46,466 nucleotides of DNA from Nitrososphaerota archaeon (GCA_013288145.1 JABDCJ010000012.1:1-46466), one strand, 5' to 3'; counted from the stretch's first letter, positions 23,444 to 32,318 are shown. Notes: generated by a model from the sequence alone, not told the origin. Numbers and translations are program-made.

Positions 23444-24040
23444 TTGGATTTCTACTTGTCGAATCCCGTAATTGAAGCAATCAAGAGCAGACGCAGCGCC
23501 AAAAATCTCAATCTAGAGCGCTCACCGAGTCGAGAGCTAATCGAAGAAATACTCGAGGCAGCAATCTGGGCTCCAAATCATCATCTTACAGAACCATGGA
23601 AGTTCGTCGTGATAGCCGGGGATGAAAGGCTGCGGCTGGGACAAAGCATGGCAGCAGCTCTCAAAACAACGATGAAAACAGAAGATCCGAGAACTGAGGA
23701 AGTTCTGAAGATTGAACGAGAGAAGGCTCTCCGGGCTCCTGTCATCATTGCAGTCATTTCCAGCAAGAACGATAACAAATCCGGGAAAATTATCCATCAG
23801 GAAGAACTAGTGGCTGCTGGAGCTGCACTGCAAAACCTCTTGCTAGCAGCGCACTCTTTTGGACTAGGGGCACTCGTCAAAACCGGTCCGCATTCATACC
23901 TGCAACCAGTCAGGGAATACTTTGGATTACAAGAAAATGAATCGCTCATTGGACTCGTTTATCTGGGCTATCCTGCCGAGCCTGCCGGCACATCCAAACG
24001 TAGTCCCCTGGATACCAAAGTTGAGTGGCGCGGATTCTGA
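23444..24040 (+). CDS. nitroreductase-family FMN enzyme
   Basis: A 198-residue protein matches the nitroreductase fold. IKSRRSAKNLN holds the FMN-phosphate-binding Arg residues, IWAPNHHLTEPWKFVVI is the conserved second motif, and ALQNLLLAAHSFGLGALVKTG is the third. These enzymes are FMN-dependent NAD(P)H oxidoreductases that reduce nitroaromatics, quinones or flavins; the substrate here is unknown. The start is TTG at 23444, since no ATG lies nearby. The 80-residue open frame just upstream (23201-23443) is probably spurious. Confidence 0.88.
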   Translation: MDFYLSNPVIEAIKSRRSAKNLNLERSPSRELIEEILEAAIWAPNHHLTEPWKFVVIAGDERLRLGQSMAAALKTTMKTEDPRTEEVLKIEREKALRAPVIIAVISSKNDNKSGKIIHQEELVAAGAALQNLLLAAHSFGLGALVKTGPHSYLQPVREYFGLQENESLIGLVYLGYPAEPAGTSKRSPLDTKVEWRGF

Positions 24041-24085
24041 TTCTCCGCGCTCACCTGTGTTCTAACGAAGTGAATTTTGGGAAGT

Positions 24086-24502
24086 CTAAATTTGCGCCTG
24101 GGACGTAATATTGACCATCCAGTGGACACCAAATTTGTCGGTTATCATTCCGAAAGTGTCTCCCCAAAACTGCTTTTCAAGGGGCATATTCACTTGGCCT
24201 CCCTGAGACAACCCGTTGAATATCTCGCTTAATCTCTTACTGTCCTGACCTTGAAGACTCAAATGAAAGTTATCACCAAATTTTATTTTCATTCTCGGCA
24301 CCGCATCGCTCGCCATTAACGTCATCGAATCTGACTTTGACGATGCGTGAAGCACGAGATCTTTTTCTTCCGGATTTTCAGCCATCTGCGCCTCGCCAAA
24401 AGTCTGAATTGAAAGATCGCCTCCTATGATCGATTTGTAGAATTTCATTGCCTCAGCTGTATTTCCGTTAAAATTGAGATAGGGGTTGAGTGAGAGACTC
24501 AT
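24086..24502 (-). CDS. VOC-family protein, PhnB-like
   Basis: A 138-residue protein with the PhnB/3-demethylubiquinone-methyltransferase-like VOC pattern: NPYLNFNGNTAEAMKFYKSI at the start, LMASDAVP in the middle and the typical end FWGDTFGMITDKFGVHWMVN. PhnB-like proteins are beta-alpha-beta-beta-beta dimers related to glyoxalases, often without a proven activity. It has an ATG start and is followed by a short intergenic stretch. It is convergent with the nitroreductase gene. Confidence 0.88.
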   Translation of the reverse strand: MSLSLNPYLNFNGNTAEAMKFYKSIIGGDLSIQTFGEAQMAENPEEKDLVLHASSKSDSMTLMASDAVPRMKIKFGDNFHLSLQGQDSKRLSEIFNGLSQGGQVNMPLEKQFWGDTFGMITDKFGVHWMVNITSQAQI

Positions 24503-24606
24503 GGGGATGACAAACGCCCCTAGGGATATTTAACAACATTCAGCAGAGAAATGCAGATCTTCTAATGTGGCCGAAGATAGTTGGGGTTGACTCTTGAAAT
24601 TACGTT

Positions 24607-24927
24607 CTAGTCTCTCGATCGCAGAGCCATTATCGTTTTGGGTTTGTAGGTCTCCTTCCTAACAACTGCAATCGATTTGAATCCAAATATCTTGTAACAC
24701 CGTACGCAGGATGTTTCGTAATCTTCGTTGGCATATGGAGTGTCAAACTCGTCAGCGATCTCACTTATCGAAACGCCCAAGAAAACATCTTCTTTTTTGC
24801 ACCCAAAAATTCTACAGAGTGGAGTTTCCTGTTTCGTTGATTTTGTTTCGAAACGGTTATCGAAAGATGGTAAGGTCGTTAGATATGGTACAATGGGCAT
24901 ATATCGATAACTTTCTCTCACACTCAC
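24607..24927 (-). CDS. hypothetical protein with CxxC motif
   Basis: A 106-residue frame begins at GTG 24927 (or ATG 24900). It contains LCRIFGCKKEDVFLGVSISE, which looks like a short zinc-binding or PepSY-like helix, and a CVRCYKIFG motif near residue 80, with a basic tail. The two Cys pairs could bind zinc. No family is recognised. Confidence 0.4.
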   Translation of the reverse strand: MSVRESYRYMPIVPYLTTLPSFDNRFETKSTKQETPLCRIFGCKKEDVFLGVSISEIADEFDTPYANEDYETSCVRCYKIFGFKSIAVVRKETYKPKTIMALRSRD

Positions 24928-25199
24928 TGCGATCGACCTAGCACATTATGATTTTCGAATCCCAAAAGTCAGAATAGATAGTTTGCGAAATGGGAGTTGG
25001 CGAGACAAAGCGTACAAATTGTCTGGGGCAAAGAACGTAGGCAAACGGCAGAGTCTCGTGATTCATTATCGTCCCCTCACCTAGGGAAAGTCTTTCTCTT
25101 AAAGTGTACAATTGAAACCTGCGTCACCCCTAGAGCTTCTTTGCTTATCCTCTCGAGATTCCGGAGAGTCAAAATTAGTGAGCCACAATTGACGTGCTG

Positions 25200-26141
25200 C
25201 TAGGGAGTCGTGGTAGTGATAGTTGTTGTCGAAGTCTCCGTCGATGTCGAAGTATCCGTGACTGTTTCTGTTATGGTAGTCGCTGTACCGGACTGGGTAA
25301 CCGTGGTCGTGGAGCCAGAAAACACAGTGGATGTACCTCCCGGCATAGTAGTTGTCCTCGTAATCGTCGTACCCGGATTAGTTGTGGTAACAGTCGATCC
25401 TGAAACAGTCGTGCGATCAGTAACTGTCGACACGCTTGGAACCGTGGTGGTTGAAAGAATAGTCAGTGTCGTTCTCAAAGTTGTTCCTGCGATCGTGGTG
25501 GTTACAGGCCGTGTCACTGTATTTGTAACAGTACTGACAGGAACGGTAGTGGTGATAAACTGCGTTGACGTTGAGACCGCACTTCCTGTGGGCGTGGTCG
25601 TAACAGTTACTGTGACACCTCCCGAAGTAATCGCAATCGTTGTGAGGATAGTCAGCGTAACGGTCCCGCCGTTCTTGGAGGTGTAAACAACCTGCGTCTC
25701 GGAGCTTACCTGATAAATTGTACTAGTGTAATATGTAGCGACGCTGGTCGTGTATGTTTGATTATTTTGATTTGTTAGAAAAACCGAAATTGTGGTTTTT
25801 GAATAATTTAGGGCAGTAGAATATGTCGTGAGAGTGAGGAAAGATGAGTTGGCTTTGTCCGTCTCGGTAGTAAGAACCGTCGAGGTTAGATTAACAGTGC
25901 GAATTACAACCGATGTTTCTTGAGCCGCACTGTTGCTGCTTCCGCTGGAAAATGAAGGAATGGAAAGAGCAGATCCGACAAGTAATGCTGCGAAAGTTAT
26001 TGACGCAACAATCACAACTAAGAGAACGGTCATTACCTTGGAAGATGGCAAAGTGGTGAGAAAGATTTTGGTACCATCCGACTGTGTTATAGTTTTTGCC
26101 TTAGAATTCCTGTCGTTTGTTTTTTGACCGCTTCTAGACAA
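25200..26141 (-). CDS. Thr/Ser-rich mucin-like membrane-anchored surface protein, copy 3
   Basis: A 313-residue protein has a short polar N-terminus (about 36 residues), then a membrane anchor (VLLVVIVASITFAALLVGSA). Next comes the conserved region of the family (TSVVIRTVNLT, TLTTYSTALNYSKT, TSVATYYTSTIYQVSSETQV), then a Thr/Val-rich part. Thr-rich units are TTTPTGSAVSTSTQF and PGTTITRTTTMPGGT. The C-terminus is TETSTTTITTTTP, without the Cys pair seen in copies 1 and 2. It faces away from the phosphofructokinase gene. A glycosylated envelope or adhesion role is inferred from composition. Confidence 0.75.
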   Translation of the reverse strand: MSRSGQKTNDRNSKAKTITQSDGTKIFLTTLPSSKVMTVLLVVIVASITFAALLVGSALSIPSFSSGSSNSAAQETSVVIRTVNLTSTVLTTETDKANSSFLTLTTYSTALNYSKTTISVFLTNQNNQTYTTSVATYYTSTIYQVSSETQVVYTSKNGGTVTLTILTTIAITSGGVTVTVTTTPTGSAVSTSTQFITTTVPVSTVTNTVTRPVTTTIAGTTLRTTLTILSTTTVPSVSTVTDRTTVSGSTVTTTNPGTTITRTTTMPGGTSTVFSGSTTTVTQSGTATTITETVTDTSTSTETSTTTITTTTP

Positions 26142-26499
26142 TCAATAAGAAACGGATCGATCTAGACAAAATCATCTGTCTTGTCGGAAAAATACTTAGA
26201 ATTGGTCATTCCGTATGGCTGTTTTCACAAATATTGATCTTTTTGGGGTCAGATCGGGAAAAAGACACTCTCGTCCAAAAATCATGTAGCAAATACAATT
26301 ATTCGCAATTTGTTAGGGCATAATTAACGATTCCACTATGACTCCTCAGAGCGACAGAGCCGGCACAGCGATTTCGACTAGTGCCGCGACTTCATACCCC
26401 CCATTACACCTTAAAAGAGCATAAATAATACAAAAGTCTCGGGACCCGGATGATTTTTCCTTTGAAGATCGGAAGAAAAAAGGGGAATCAAGTTCGAAA
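26142..26499. other. 358-bp divergent promoter region
   Basis: This gap separates mucin-like copy 3 (minus) from the phosphofructokinase gene (plus). A TATA-like element, ataaataata, lies at 26421-26430, about 75 bases before the ATG at 26500, suggesting a leader of about 50 bases. No other conserved element is seen. Confidence 0.4.
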
Positions 26500-27528
26500 A
26501 TGAAGATCGGAATTTTAAATGGCGGCGGTGATTGCGCCGGATTGAATGCCGTAACCAGAGCGGTCGTTAAAAGGGCCGAAAGTTATGGCTGGGAAGTAAT
26601 CGGGATCAAATACGGGTGGGATGGATTCCTAAGGGCCGACACAATGAAGCTGACTTTTGCGGAAGTTGAAAAACTCGTCGGCGTCGGTGGAACCATACTG
26701 AAATCTTCGAGGACGAATCCGGCAAAACACCCGAATGGTTTTGAGATTATCTTACAAAATGCAAAGGATCTTGCTCTCGATTCTGTAGTCTGTGTCGGTG
26801 GCGACGATACTCTCGGAGTCGCGGCTCAATTATTCAAAAAAGGACTGAAAGTCGTTGGCGTACCAAAGACAATGGATAACGACCTGTCCAGTACTGATTA
26901 CACATTCGGTTTTGATTCAGCAGTTAACGAGGCAACTCATGCCATTGATAACTTGAGGACAACGGCTGAATCACACGATCGAGTTTTCGTAGTAGAGGTC
27001 ATGGGTCGAGAAGCTGGTTGGGTTGCTGCTTACGCCGGAATAGCAGGAGGCGCGAACCTTACTCTCGTGCCAGAAGAACCATTCGAAATTGGCGAAGTAA
27101 TCAGGTTTGTGAGAAACCGCCATGAAAAAGGAGAAAGGGCAACCATAATTGTTGTCTCCGAGGGGGCGTCTCTTTCAACGAAGGTAGGCGATATCGAAGG
27201 CAGGAGCAGCGTTGATGAGTTTGGGCATCCACGGCTAGGCGGAATCGGTCAGTATGTTGCAGATGAGATCCAGAAAGGGACAAAATACGATACGCGCCTC
27301 TCAGTCCTGGGTCATATGATACGAGGGAGCTCGCCGACAGCTTTTGACCGGGTTCTTTCGACGCGATTTGGACTCGCAGCCGTGGATCTAATCAAAAATG
27401 GCAACTTTGGCATGATGACTTCGCTCCGGGGCACTAAAATTGTGGCGGTAAGCCTTGAGGAATCCACTTCGAAACAGAGGCTGCTCGATCTCGAGGTTTT
27501 GAGCAGTATGAAGAACATGTCATATTGA
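26500..27528 (+). CDS. 6-phosphofructokinase family, pyrophosphate-type active-site residues
   Basis: A 342-residue protein has the full PfkA-type fold: MKIGILNGGGDCAGLNAVTR, the GGDDT loop (100-104), PKTMDND (122-128) with the catalytic Asp126, and MGREAGW (168-174). In E. coli PfkA the two discriminating positions are Gly; here they are Asp103 and Lys123, as in pyrophosphate-dependent enzymes. The enzyme would phosphorylate fructose 6-phosphate and, with pyrophosphate, work reversibly. Ammonia-oxidising thaumarchaea generally lack this enzyme, so the host may use sugars. The gene is monocistronic. Confidence 0.9.
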   Translation: MKIGILNGGGDCAGLNAVTRAVVKRAESYGWEVIGIKYGWDGFLRADTMKLTFAEVEKLVGVGGTILKSSRTNPAKHPNGFEIILQNAKDLALDSVVCVGGDDTLGVAAQLFKKGLKVVGVPKTMDNDLSSTDYTFGFDSAVNEATHAIDNLRTTAESHDRVFVVEVMGREAGWVAAYAGIAGGANLTLVPEEPFEIGEVIRFVRNRHEKGERATIIVVSEGASLSTKVGDIEGRSSVDEFGHPRLGGIGQYVADEIQKGTKYDTRLSVLGHMIRGSSPTAFDRVLSTRFGLAAVDLIKNGNFGMMTSLRGTKIVAVSLEESTSKQRLLDLEVLSSMKNMSY

Positions 27529-27652
27529 GCGGAACTAAAAAGTGCTCTAAACCCGATATCTCTGTTTCCTACATTCTATCTCCCTTTTGGATTTTCTTTT
27601 TGCGAAAACCGAGTTCTGAAAATAAATATCGGCACTGGGGAATTGGGACTTC

Positions 27653-27844
27653 ATGTCTCAGATCCAGATTTCAGCTCCATCTTCAGGACTAAACGTGCCT
27701 TACAACCCCAAATTGTGCAAAACTTGCCAAAAAATGGCATCCGACAGTCCGCAGCCTGCGAGAGCTCTCTATAGTGATTGCGAGGAGCACTTCCACCAAA
27801 GAGTTGCAAATCTGCTTCTTACTGGCGGACTAACTATCGTCTGA
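27653..27844 (+). CDS. small CxxC protein, hypothetical
   Basis: A 63-residue protein contains LCKTCQKMASDSPQPARALY followed by SDCEEHFHQRVANLLLTGGL. Cys22 and Cys25, together with the downstream Cys, His and His (residues 43-48), could coordinate a metal ion. It has an ATG start and a 124-base gap from the phosphofructokinase gene. The function is unknown. Confidence 0.5.
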   Translation: MSQIQISAPSSGLNVPYNPKLCKTCQKMASDSPQPARALYSDCEEHFHQRVANLLLTGGLTIV

Positions 27845-28000
27845 GTTCACAATTATTCTCTGCTTTCCCTTTTTTTCTTGCAAAGGGACAGACGAGCCGC
27901 AATCAACTCTCGACGACAGACTCGCTGGAATAGTTCGACGCAGATTAGTCAATTCAATATAGTGGACCGGTAGTATGCGTCTTCAGCGTTTGCACCTGCC

Positions 28001-29458
28001 ATGAAGAAGTTTGAGCTATACAAGAAACTGTTTCTGAACAGAGACAAGATTCTCTCCGATGCAAGAAAGCTTGGAGAATCACTCGGGATTACCGAGAATC
28101 TGAAAGGTAAATTCGGACTGACTGGTTCTCATTCTAGTTTTCCAGGCCCAATTGGAAAAACTGTGCTGAAAAAGATGATCGAGGAGCAACAAACGCGACG
28201 TGCTCTCCCGGAATTAGTGGATGAACTTAGGGGAATAGTCAAGGATTACTATGGAGACGAATACGATGCGGCCCCGATAGCATCGGGCGAAGCTGCGCTA
28301 TGGACGCTAATAGATACCACAATGACATCTCCAATGCTTGGAAGGGGAAACGGATATCGCTGTCGCTATATCGCTCCATTTGAGCGACACGTTTCCCATC
28401 AATCAGGATTTGGACGGCCATTTCCTCCGAAGTACAAATACGTCTCTTCCGAGAGATACATAACTGCGGGCGAGCTCGGAGTCGAGGGTAAAAGGCTGAC
28501 TGATCTGGACACAATTCTGGTTCCATTTGCCGGAGCCCGGTATGATGCCCATGGAATCAAATACTATCCGACCCCCCTCTTGTCAACTACTTTCGGTGAA
28601 CATTCAGCCGACAAAGTAGAGGAGATCGCCGAAAGACACGCAAGTATGGTGACCGGATTTGCGAGTCTGGGTTACGACACTCCAGGCTATGGATACGGCG
28701 AGAAAAACACGGAAGGTGTTCCTGAGTTTCAGGTAAGAATCGCGAAGCTCGCGAAAAAATTTGATGTTCCGTATATAACCGATGACGCTTGGGGAATGCC
28801 GTTTATCGGAGCGGACATCAGAAAAACTGGTGCTAGCGCTGTTTTTTACAGCGTAGACAAATTGATGCGGGGTCCGCTGAGCTCTTTGATTATAGGCAAA
28901 GACGAAGTAATGGTGCCTGTGCGCCGAGCGCTCGCAATGCACAGCCATCGCTACGGTAGTCCAATGGCCTACGCAAAGGCAATGTATTCGGCATTCGATC
29001 CAGGCCGTGAGGCGATCGTCGCCCAGATTGAGATTCTAAGATCGATCCGGGATGAGCCTAAGCTCTGGAAGGCACTTGCAGATGAAACTTATCGGATTGT
29101 AGACGAAGAATTCGCCCGATTCCACTATGAGCAATTCAAGCCAGACATACTCGTTACTAAGACCTACAATAACCTCGGCGCAGAGGTGAACTACGATAGG
29201 ACATGGTTAAACGATGGAGAGCAAGGCATTCCCATCTTTACAGAGGAAGATTCCTTCAGTGGAACCGCTCTAATCGAGTCTTCTCTTACTGCTATGGGGG
29301 TTCTTCCTACTATTACCTACGACGGCAACATTCTGATTTCTCCCGGCCAGGGAACGGTTGACGACAATGGAAGGCTGATAGATGAAAAAATGCGGCTTGC
29401 AGTTCAGGCATTGGTCGGATCTATGGAAATTATCTGCAAGTATTCAGATTCCGGCTAG
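28001..29458 (+). CDS. PLP-dependent fold-type I enzyme of unknown substrate
   Basis: A 485-residue protein has the aspartate-aminotransferase fold pattern. A Gly/Ala-rich phosphate-binding segment (APIASGEAALWTLID, 91-105) is present. The pyridine-binding aspartate is in YITDDAWGMPFIG (Asp261/262), and the probable Schiff-base lysine is Lys287 in VFYSVDKLMRGP. A His/Tyr-rich insert (140-200) and a KYYPTPLLSTTFGEH segment are unlike standard transaminases. It resembles cysteine-desulfurase/decarboxylase-like subfamilies, but I cannot name the reaction. It is monocistronic with an ATG start. Confidence 0.7.
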   Translation: MKKFELYKKLFLNRDKILSDARKLGESLGITENLKGKFGLTGSHSSFPGPIGKTVLKKMIEEQQTRRALPELVDELRGIVKDYYGDEYDAAPIASGEAALWTLIDTTMTSPMLGRGNGYRCRYIAPFERHVSHQSGFGRPFPPKYKYVSSERYITAGELGVEGKRLTDLDTILVPFAGARYDAHGIKYYPTPLLSTTFGEHSADKVEEIAERHASMVTGFASLGYDTPGYGYGEKNTEGVPEFQVRIAKLAKKFDVPYITDDAWGMPFIGADIRKTGASAVFYSVDKLMRGPLSSLIIGKDEVMVPVRRALAMHSHRYGSPMAYAKAMYSAFDPGREAIVAQIEILRSIRDEPKLWKALADETYRIVDEEFARFHYEQFKPDILVTKTYNNLGAEVNYDRTWLNDGEQGIPIFTEEDSFSGTALIESSLTAMGVLPTITYDGNILISPGQGTVDDNGRLIDEKMRLAVQALVGSMEIICKYSDSG

Positions 29459-29589
29459 AATTGCCCAACTATTCGAGCGTTTTGCCTAGAAACTTGGCAT
29501 TCTGGCATTACTAGGGAACAATTGGATAGAAACATGGTACCAAATAGGATAATAACAGGTACTATATTCTCAATGGCGATAAACACACT

Positions 29590-29748
29590 TTGAATAAGAC
29601 AAAAAAGACCACACGAAAAACTACAAGCAAGGCAGGTAAGACATCGGGAGGGAAACGAGGTTTCGCATCGATGTCAAAGAGCCGACGTATAGAAGTTGCC
29701 AGAAAGGGAGGCAGGGCTGCAGCCAAAGCTAGGGCACGCAGCCGATAG
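29590..29748 (+). CDS. KGG-motif stress miniprotein
   Basis: A 52-residue basic protein, MNKTKKTTRKTTSKAGKTSG followed by GKRGFASMSKSRRIEVARKG and GRAAAKARARSR. RGFASM..SRR.EVARKGG is the stress-induced KGG (Con-10/GsiB-like) motif. One motif copy follows a Lys/Thr-rich start and precedes an Arg/Ala-rich tail, as in DNA-binding or desiccation-linked members. The start is TTG at 29590 and the stop TAG at 29746-29748. It is followed by a strong hairpin at 29821. Confidence 0.75.
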   Translation: MNKTKKTTRKTTSKAGKTSGGKRGFASMSKSRRIEVARKGGRAAAKARARSR

Positions 29749-29820
29749 ACCTCTTGACACTGGTCAATCTAGACAACAAAATCTAGGAAAATACACAAAC
29801 AAACCCCTGCACTCAAACGT

Positions 29821-29865
29821 ACCCCCTGACATTTCGACGCAATAGTTGTCGTCGAAATCGGGGGT
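29821..29865 (+). terminator. long two-part hairpin downstream of KGG gene
   Basis: ATTTCGACG (29831-29839) pairs with CGTCGAAAT (29850-29858) around a 10-base loop. Outside it, ACCCCC (29821-29826) pairs with GGGGGT (29860-29865), separated by an internal TGAC/C bulge. A TGTTTATTTC stretch follows. It lies 72 bases past the KGG stop and before the convergent VOC gene. Terminator or structured RNA are the main options. Confidence 0.55.
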
Positions 29866-29934
29866 GTTTATTTCTGATTTCTAATACAACAAACAGATTC
29901 TAGAAAACCAGACCGTTTTTCTGAAGATTCAGGC

Positions 29935-30336
29935 TTAATTTTTGTTGGATTGATACTCGCTTTCTAGGACTCGCGGTCTCGTCATCTGAAGAATCGCGTA
30001 TTCGTTTCCACTATTGTCCCTAAAATTCAAACAAGGACCGTCCGGGATTTCGAATTTGTTTCCATCGGGAATCAATCCTCTTCTCTTCAATTCCGTCGAC
30101 GCCTTTTCAATATCGGCCACTTCATAGATCAATCTCTTGCTTGGGGCCTTTACATGATCAGCAATCAGCAGGTATGGCTCGCCGCATAGGTCGAACGCAG
30201 CTACCTTCGCGCCAAATTCTTCGAACTCCCAGACAAGCTTTCCTCCGAGAATGTTCTTGTAAAAGGAATAATCTCCGGCATAATTCGTAGTGCCTATGTA
30301 GACGTACGCCAGTCGCTTGAACAAACCGACGTTCAT
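29935..30336 (-). CDS. VOC-family (glyoxalase-like) protein
   Basis: A 133-residue protein with the glyoxalase/bleomycin-resistance fold: RLAYVYIGTTNYAGDYSFYK at the start, GGKLVWEFEEFGAKVAAFDL and the end GPCLNFRDNSGNEYAILQM. The metal-ligand His/Glu set is incomplete (Tyr13 where the first ligand is expected; GNEYAI has the final Glu), so activity is unclear. It has an ATG start and lies 29 bases downstream of the DUF4382 gene, on the same strand, which suggests co-transcription. Confidence 0.85.
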   Translation of the reverse strand: MNVGLFKRLAYVYIGTTNYAGDYSFYKNILGGKLVWEFEEFGAKVAAFDLCGEPYLLIADHVKAPSKRLIYEVADIEKASTELKRRGLIPDGNKFEIPDGPCLNFRDNSGNEYAILQMTRPRVLESEYQSNKN

Positions 30337-30365
30337 CAGACATGGATTAAGATCGGGGACTCCTT

Positions 30366-31607
30366 TCAGTCTTGCCCATTGTCGTCATTTTCGGCCGAGC
30401 ACTTTGGTGAATCGCTGCTGTGCAGTATGCATCCGATCTTTATCTGGGCTCCGTCCGCAGCAAATACATGCACGTCGAACTTCTGCCCTGAATTCATGGA
30501 GGGAACGATTACCCCGTTTTCAAACGGAATTGTTCCCGAAAAATTGAATGTTAGACACTGACCTGGATTCATAACAATCGGATTGGCGAGATCGTTCTCG
30601 ATGTCCGGCTTGTTTACAAGACTAATGTGACGAGGAGCACAGCCGGAAATAGTAGTGGTCCCCGTGGTAGCTATATGGGGCTCACCAGGAATCATTACTA
30701 TTTCGTGAACGCCATCATCACATTCTCTGTTCACGTCATAGCTTTCTCCAGAAACATTCGGACAGGCCCAGGTAAAGTCGCCGTGAATACCGAAAAGAAC
30801 TAATCTTTCCGAGGAATTGCCAGTATTCGTTACTTGGACGCTGATTGTTGTAATGTTGCCGGAGGTGGCAAGTGAAAGAAGGTCAGCGTCAATGCTACCT
30901 TTTCCGTGATGGAGTCTGTCTCTGTCAAAGGCGCTGACTTGTTGAGTATTTCCAATTTTCCCATCTTTTCCGGTGATCTCAGTCTGTGGTTTCAGTGCAG
31001 CCGAGGAAGAGGGAACCATTTGATATCCTGAAGAGCTATTGATTATTGACGGGGAGAATTCAAGCAAAAGTGCGTTTCTTGCGCCGACAACATAAGCTGG
31101 ATTCGTAAATTCTACTGTTAGCGTATTACCGCCTGTCGCTAGAGTGATCGTATTGAGGGTGCCATTAATGATGGCTTGGATTTTTGAAACTATGAACGTC
31201 GCCGAGGTCAACTTTGACCCGTTTTCTAGGCTTGAAATGGCTAGGGTTTCAGACGTGTTTTGTATCGCCATCAGATCTACTGTCTCTGAATTGCTTGCAG
31301 GGACTATCGAAAGGATCTGGGATGAAAAACCGTTAACTTGGGGTTCTAAAACCGAGAGTTCAATTTGGGAATAGGTCAAATTTAGCGAAGTCGTACCTAT
31401 CGGTACTGAAGGTGGATCGGTTAATTCCAAAATCAATTGCGATCGGGTTGAGAAGCTACCACTTAATTTTTCGATGGATCTACCACCTGCGATCATATTC
31501 GCTGTTACAGCTAGGCTTGCCGCTAGTATCAGAGCCAGAACAACTCCGATTAAGATCTTTTTTCGATATCCCGAGGGTATGAATAGCTGTACCATTCGCC
31601 GAGCCAC
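30366..31607 (-). CDS. membrane-anchored exoprotein with DUF4382-like domain
   Basis: A 413-residue protein has one N-terminal membrane anchor (residues 17-41, KKILIGVVLALILAASLAVT). The external part starts with LILELTDPPSVPIGTTSLNL and TYSQIELSVLEPQ, as in DUF4382 domains of archaeal and bacterial exoproteins. A C-terminal region follows, with QVTNTGNSSERLVLFGIHGD and a Cys set (WACPN, NRECDD, SGCAP, NPGQC, KIGCI) that may form disulphides. The ATG at 31607 or 31595 is the start. The gene is divergent from the membrane-anchored winged-helix gene at 31816, a possible regulator. Confidence 0.7.
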   Translation of the reverse strand: MARRMVQLFIPSGYRKKILIGVVLALILAASLAVTANMIAGGRSIEKLSGSFSTRSQLILELTDPPSVPIGTTSLNLTYSQIELSVLEPQVNGFSSQILSIVPASNSETVDLMAIQNTSETLAISSLENGSKLTSATFIVSKIQAIINGTLNTITLATGGNTLTVEFTNPAYVVGARNALLLEFSPSIINSSSGYQMVPSSSAALKPQTEITGKDGKIGNTQQVSAFDRDRLHHGKGSIDADLLSLATSGNITTISVQVTNTGNSSERLVLFGIHGDFTWACPNVSGESYDVNRECDDGVHEIVMIPGEPHIATTGTTTISGCAPRHISLVNKPDIENDLANPIVMNPGQCLTFNFSGTIPFENGVIVPSMNSGQKFDVHVFAADGAQIKIGCILHSSDSPKCSAENDDNGQD

Positions 31608-31815
31608 AATTCTCTGATAATGGAGAAGAGTTGCATATGGTTCTATGGTTTAGAACGAGGAACAATGATCGAATGAAATTTGGAATTGGCTTTGATCTAA
31701 TGAAGGGCCTAGCAAGATACAGAACATGCAGATTGCGCTATGGGATAATGGCTCGCTATTTTGAATCGGCGAGAATTATTATCCTCCATGGCTCTCCTTT
31801 TGAATAATCAAAGAA

Positions 31816-32259
31816 TTGGACGAAAATCAAAAATTGATTACTTCCAATAATAGTCGAAGCTTGAATGGCACTACTCTTCGAGTTTATCGTTATCTTTTCA
31901 GACAGGGAGGAAAACCGGTCGGCGTGCACGAAGTCCAAAGTAGCTTAGGTCTTAGTTCTCCTTCAGTTGCACACTACCACATCAGAAAGCTCGTTGAGGA
32001 GGGACTGGTAAAAGAAGGAAGAGGGGGATATATCGTGGACAGACTATTATTTGAAAACATGATAAGGATTAGGAAGTCAATTATTCCTCTTCAGACTACA
32101 TATCTGATTCTTTTCCTTACTTCTCTCATACTCCTCCTGACGGTTTTTAGGGCAGAAATAGTTTCCAGTGAGTACGTATTTGCCATATCGGTTAATTTAC
32201 TCGCAGTTGTTATCTTCTCGTGGGAGACGGCAAAGTCACTTCGACAGAAGGTACCTTGA
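31816..32259 (+). CDS. membrane-anchored winged-helix regulator
   Basis: A 147-residue protein has an N-terminal winged helix (TTLRVYRYLFRQGGKPVGVH, EVQSSLGLSSPSVAHYHIRK, LVEEGLVKEGRGGYIVD, residues 19-75). Two hydrophobic spans follow at about 95-138 (TTYLILFLTSLILLLTVF, YVFAISVNLLAVVIF). One-component regulators with a C-terminal membrane anchor are a known archaeal theme and may respond to envelope signals. The start is TTG at 31816. The divergent DUF4382 exoprotein gene is a plausible target. Confidence 0.75.
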   Translation: MDENQKLITSNNSRSLNGTTLRVYRYLFRQGGKPVGVHEVQSSLGLSSPSVAHYHIRKLVEEGLVKEGRGGYIVDRLLFENMIRIRKSIIPLQTTYLILFLTSLILLLTVFRAEIVSSEYVFAISVNLLAVVIFSWETAKSLRQKVP

Positions 32260-32318
32260 TGAAGTTCTAACAGCTAACAGGAAACAGGTGTTCGAATGAC
32301 TAGTCTATCGATCTAGAC

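Noticed and set aside
25210..25686. Val-rich plus-strand frame
   Set aside because: It is the antisense of the Thr-rich mucin-like copy 3 (Thr codons read as Val on the other strand).
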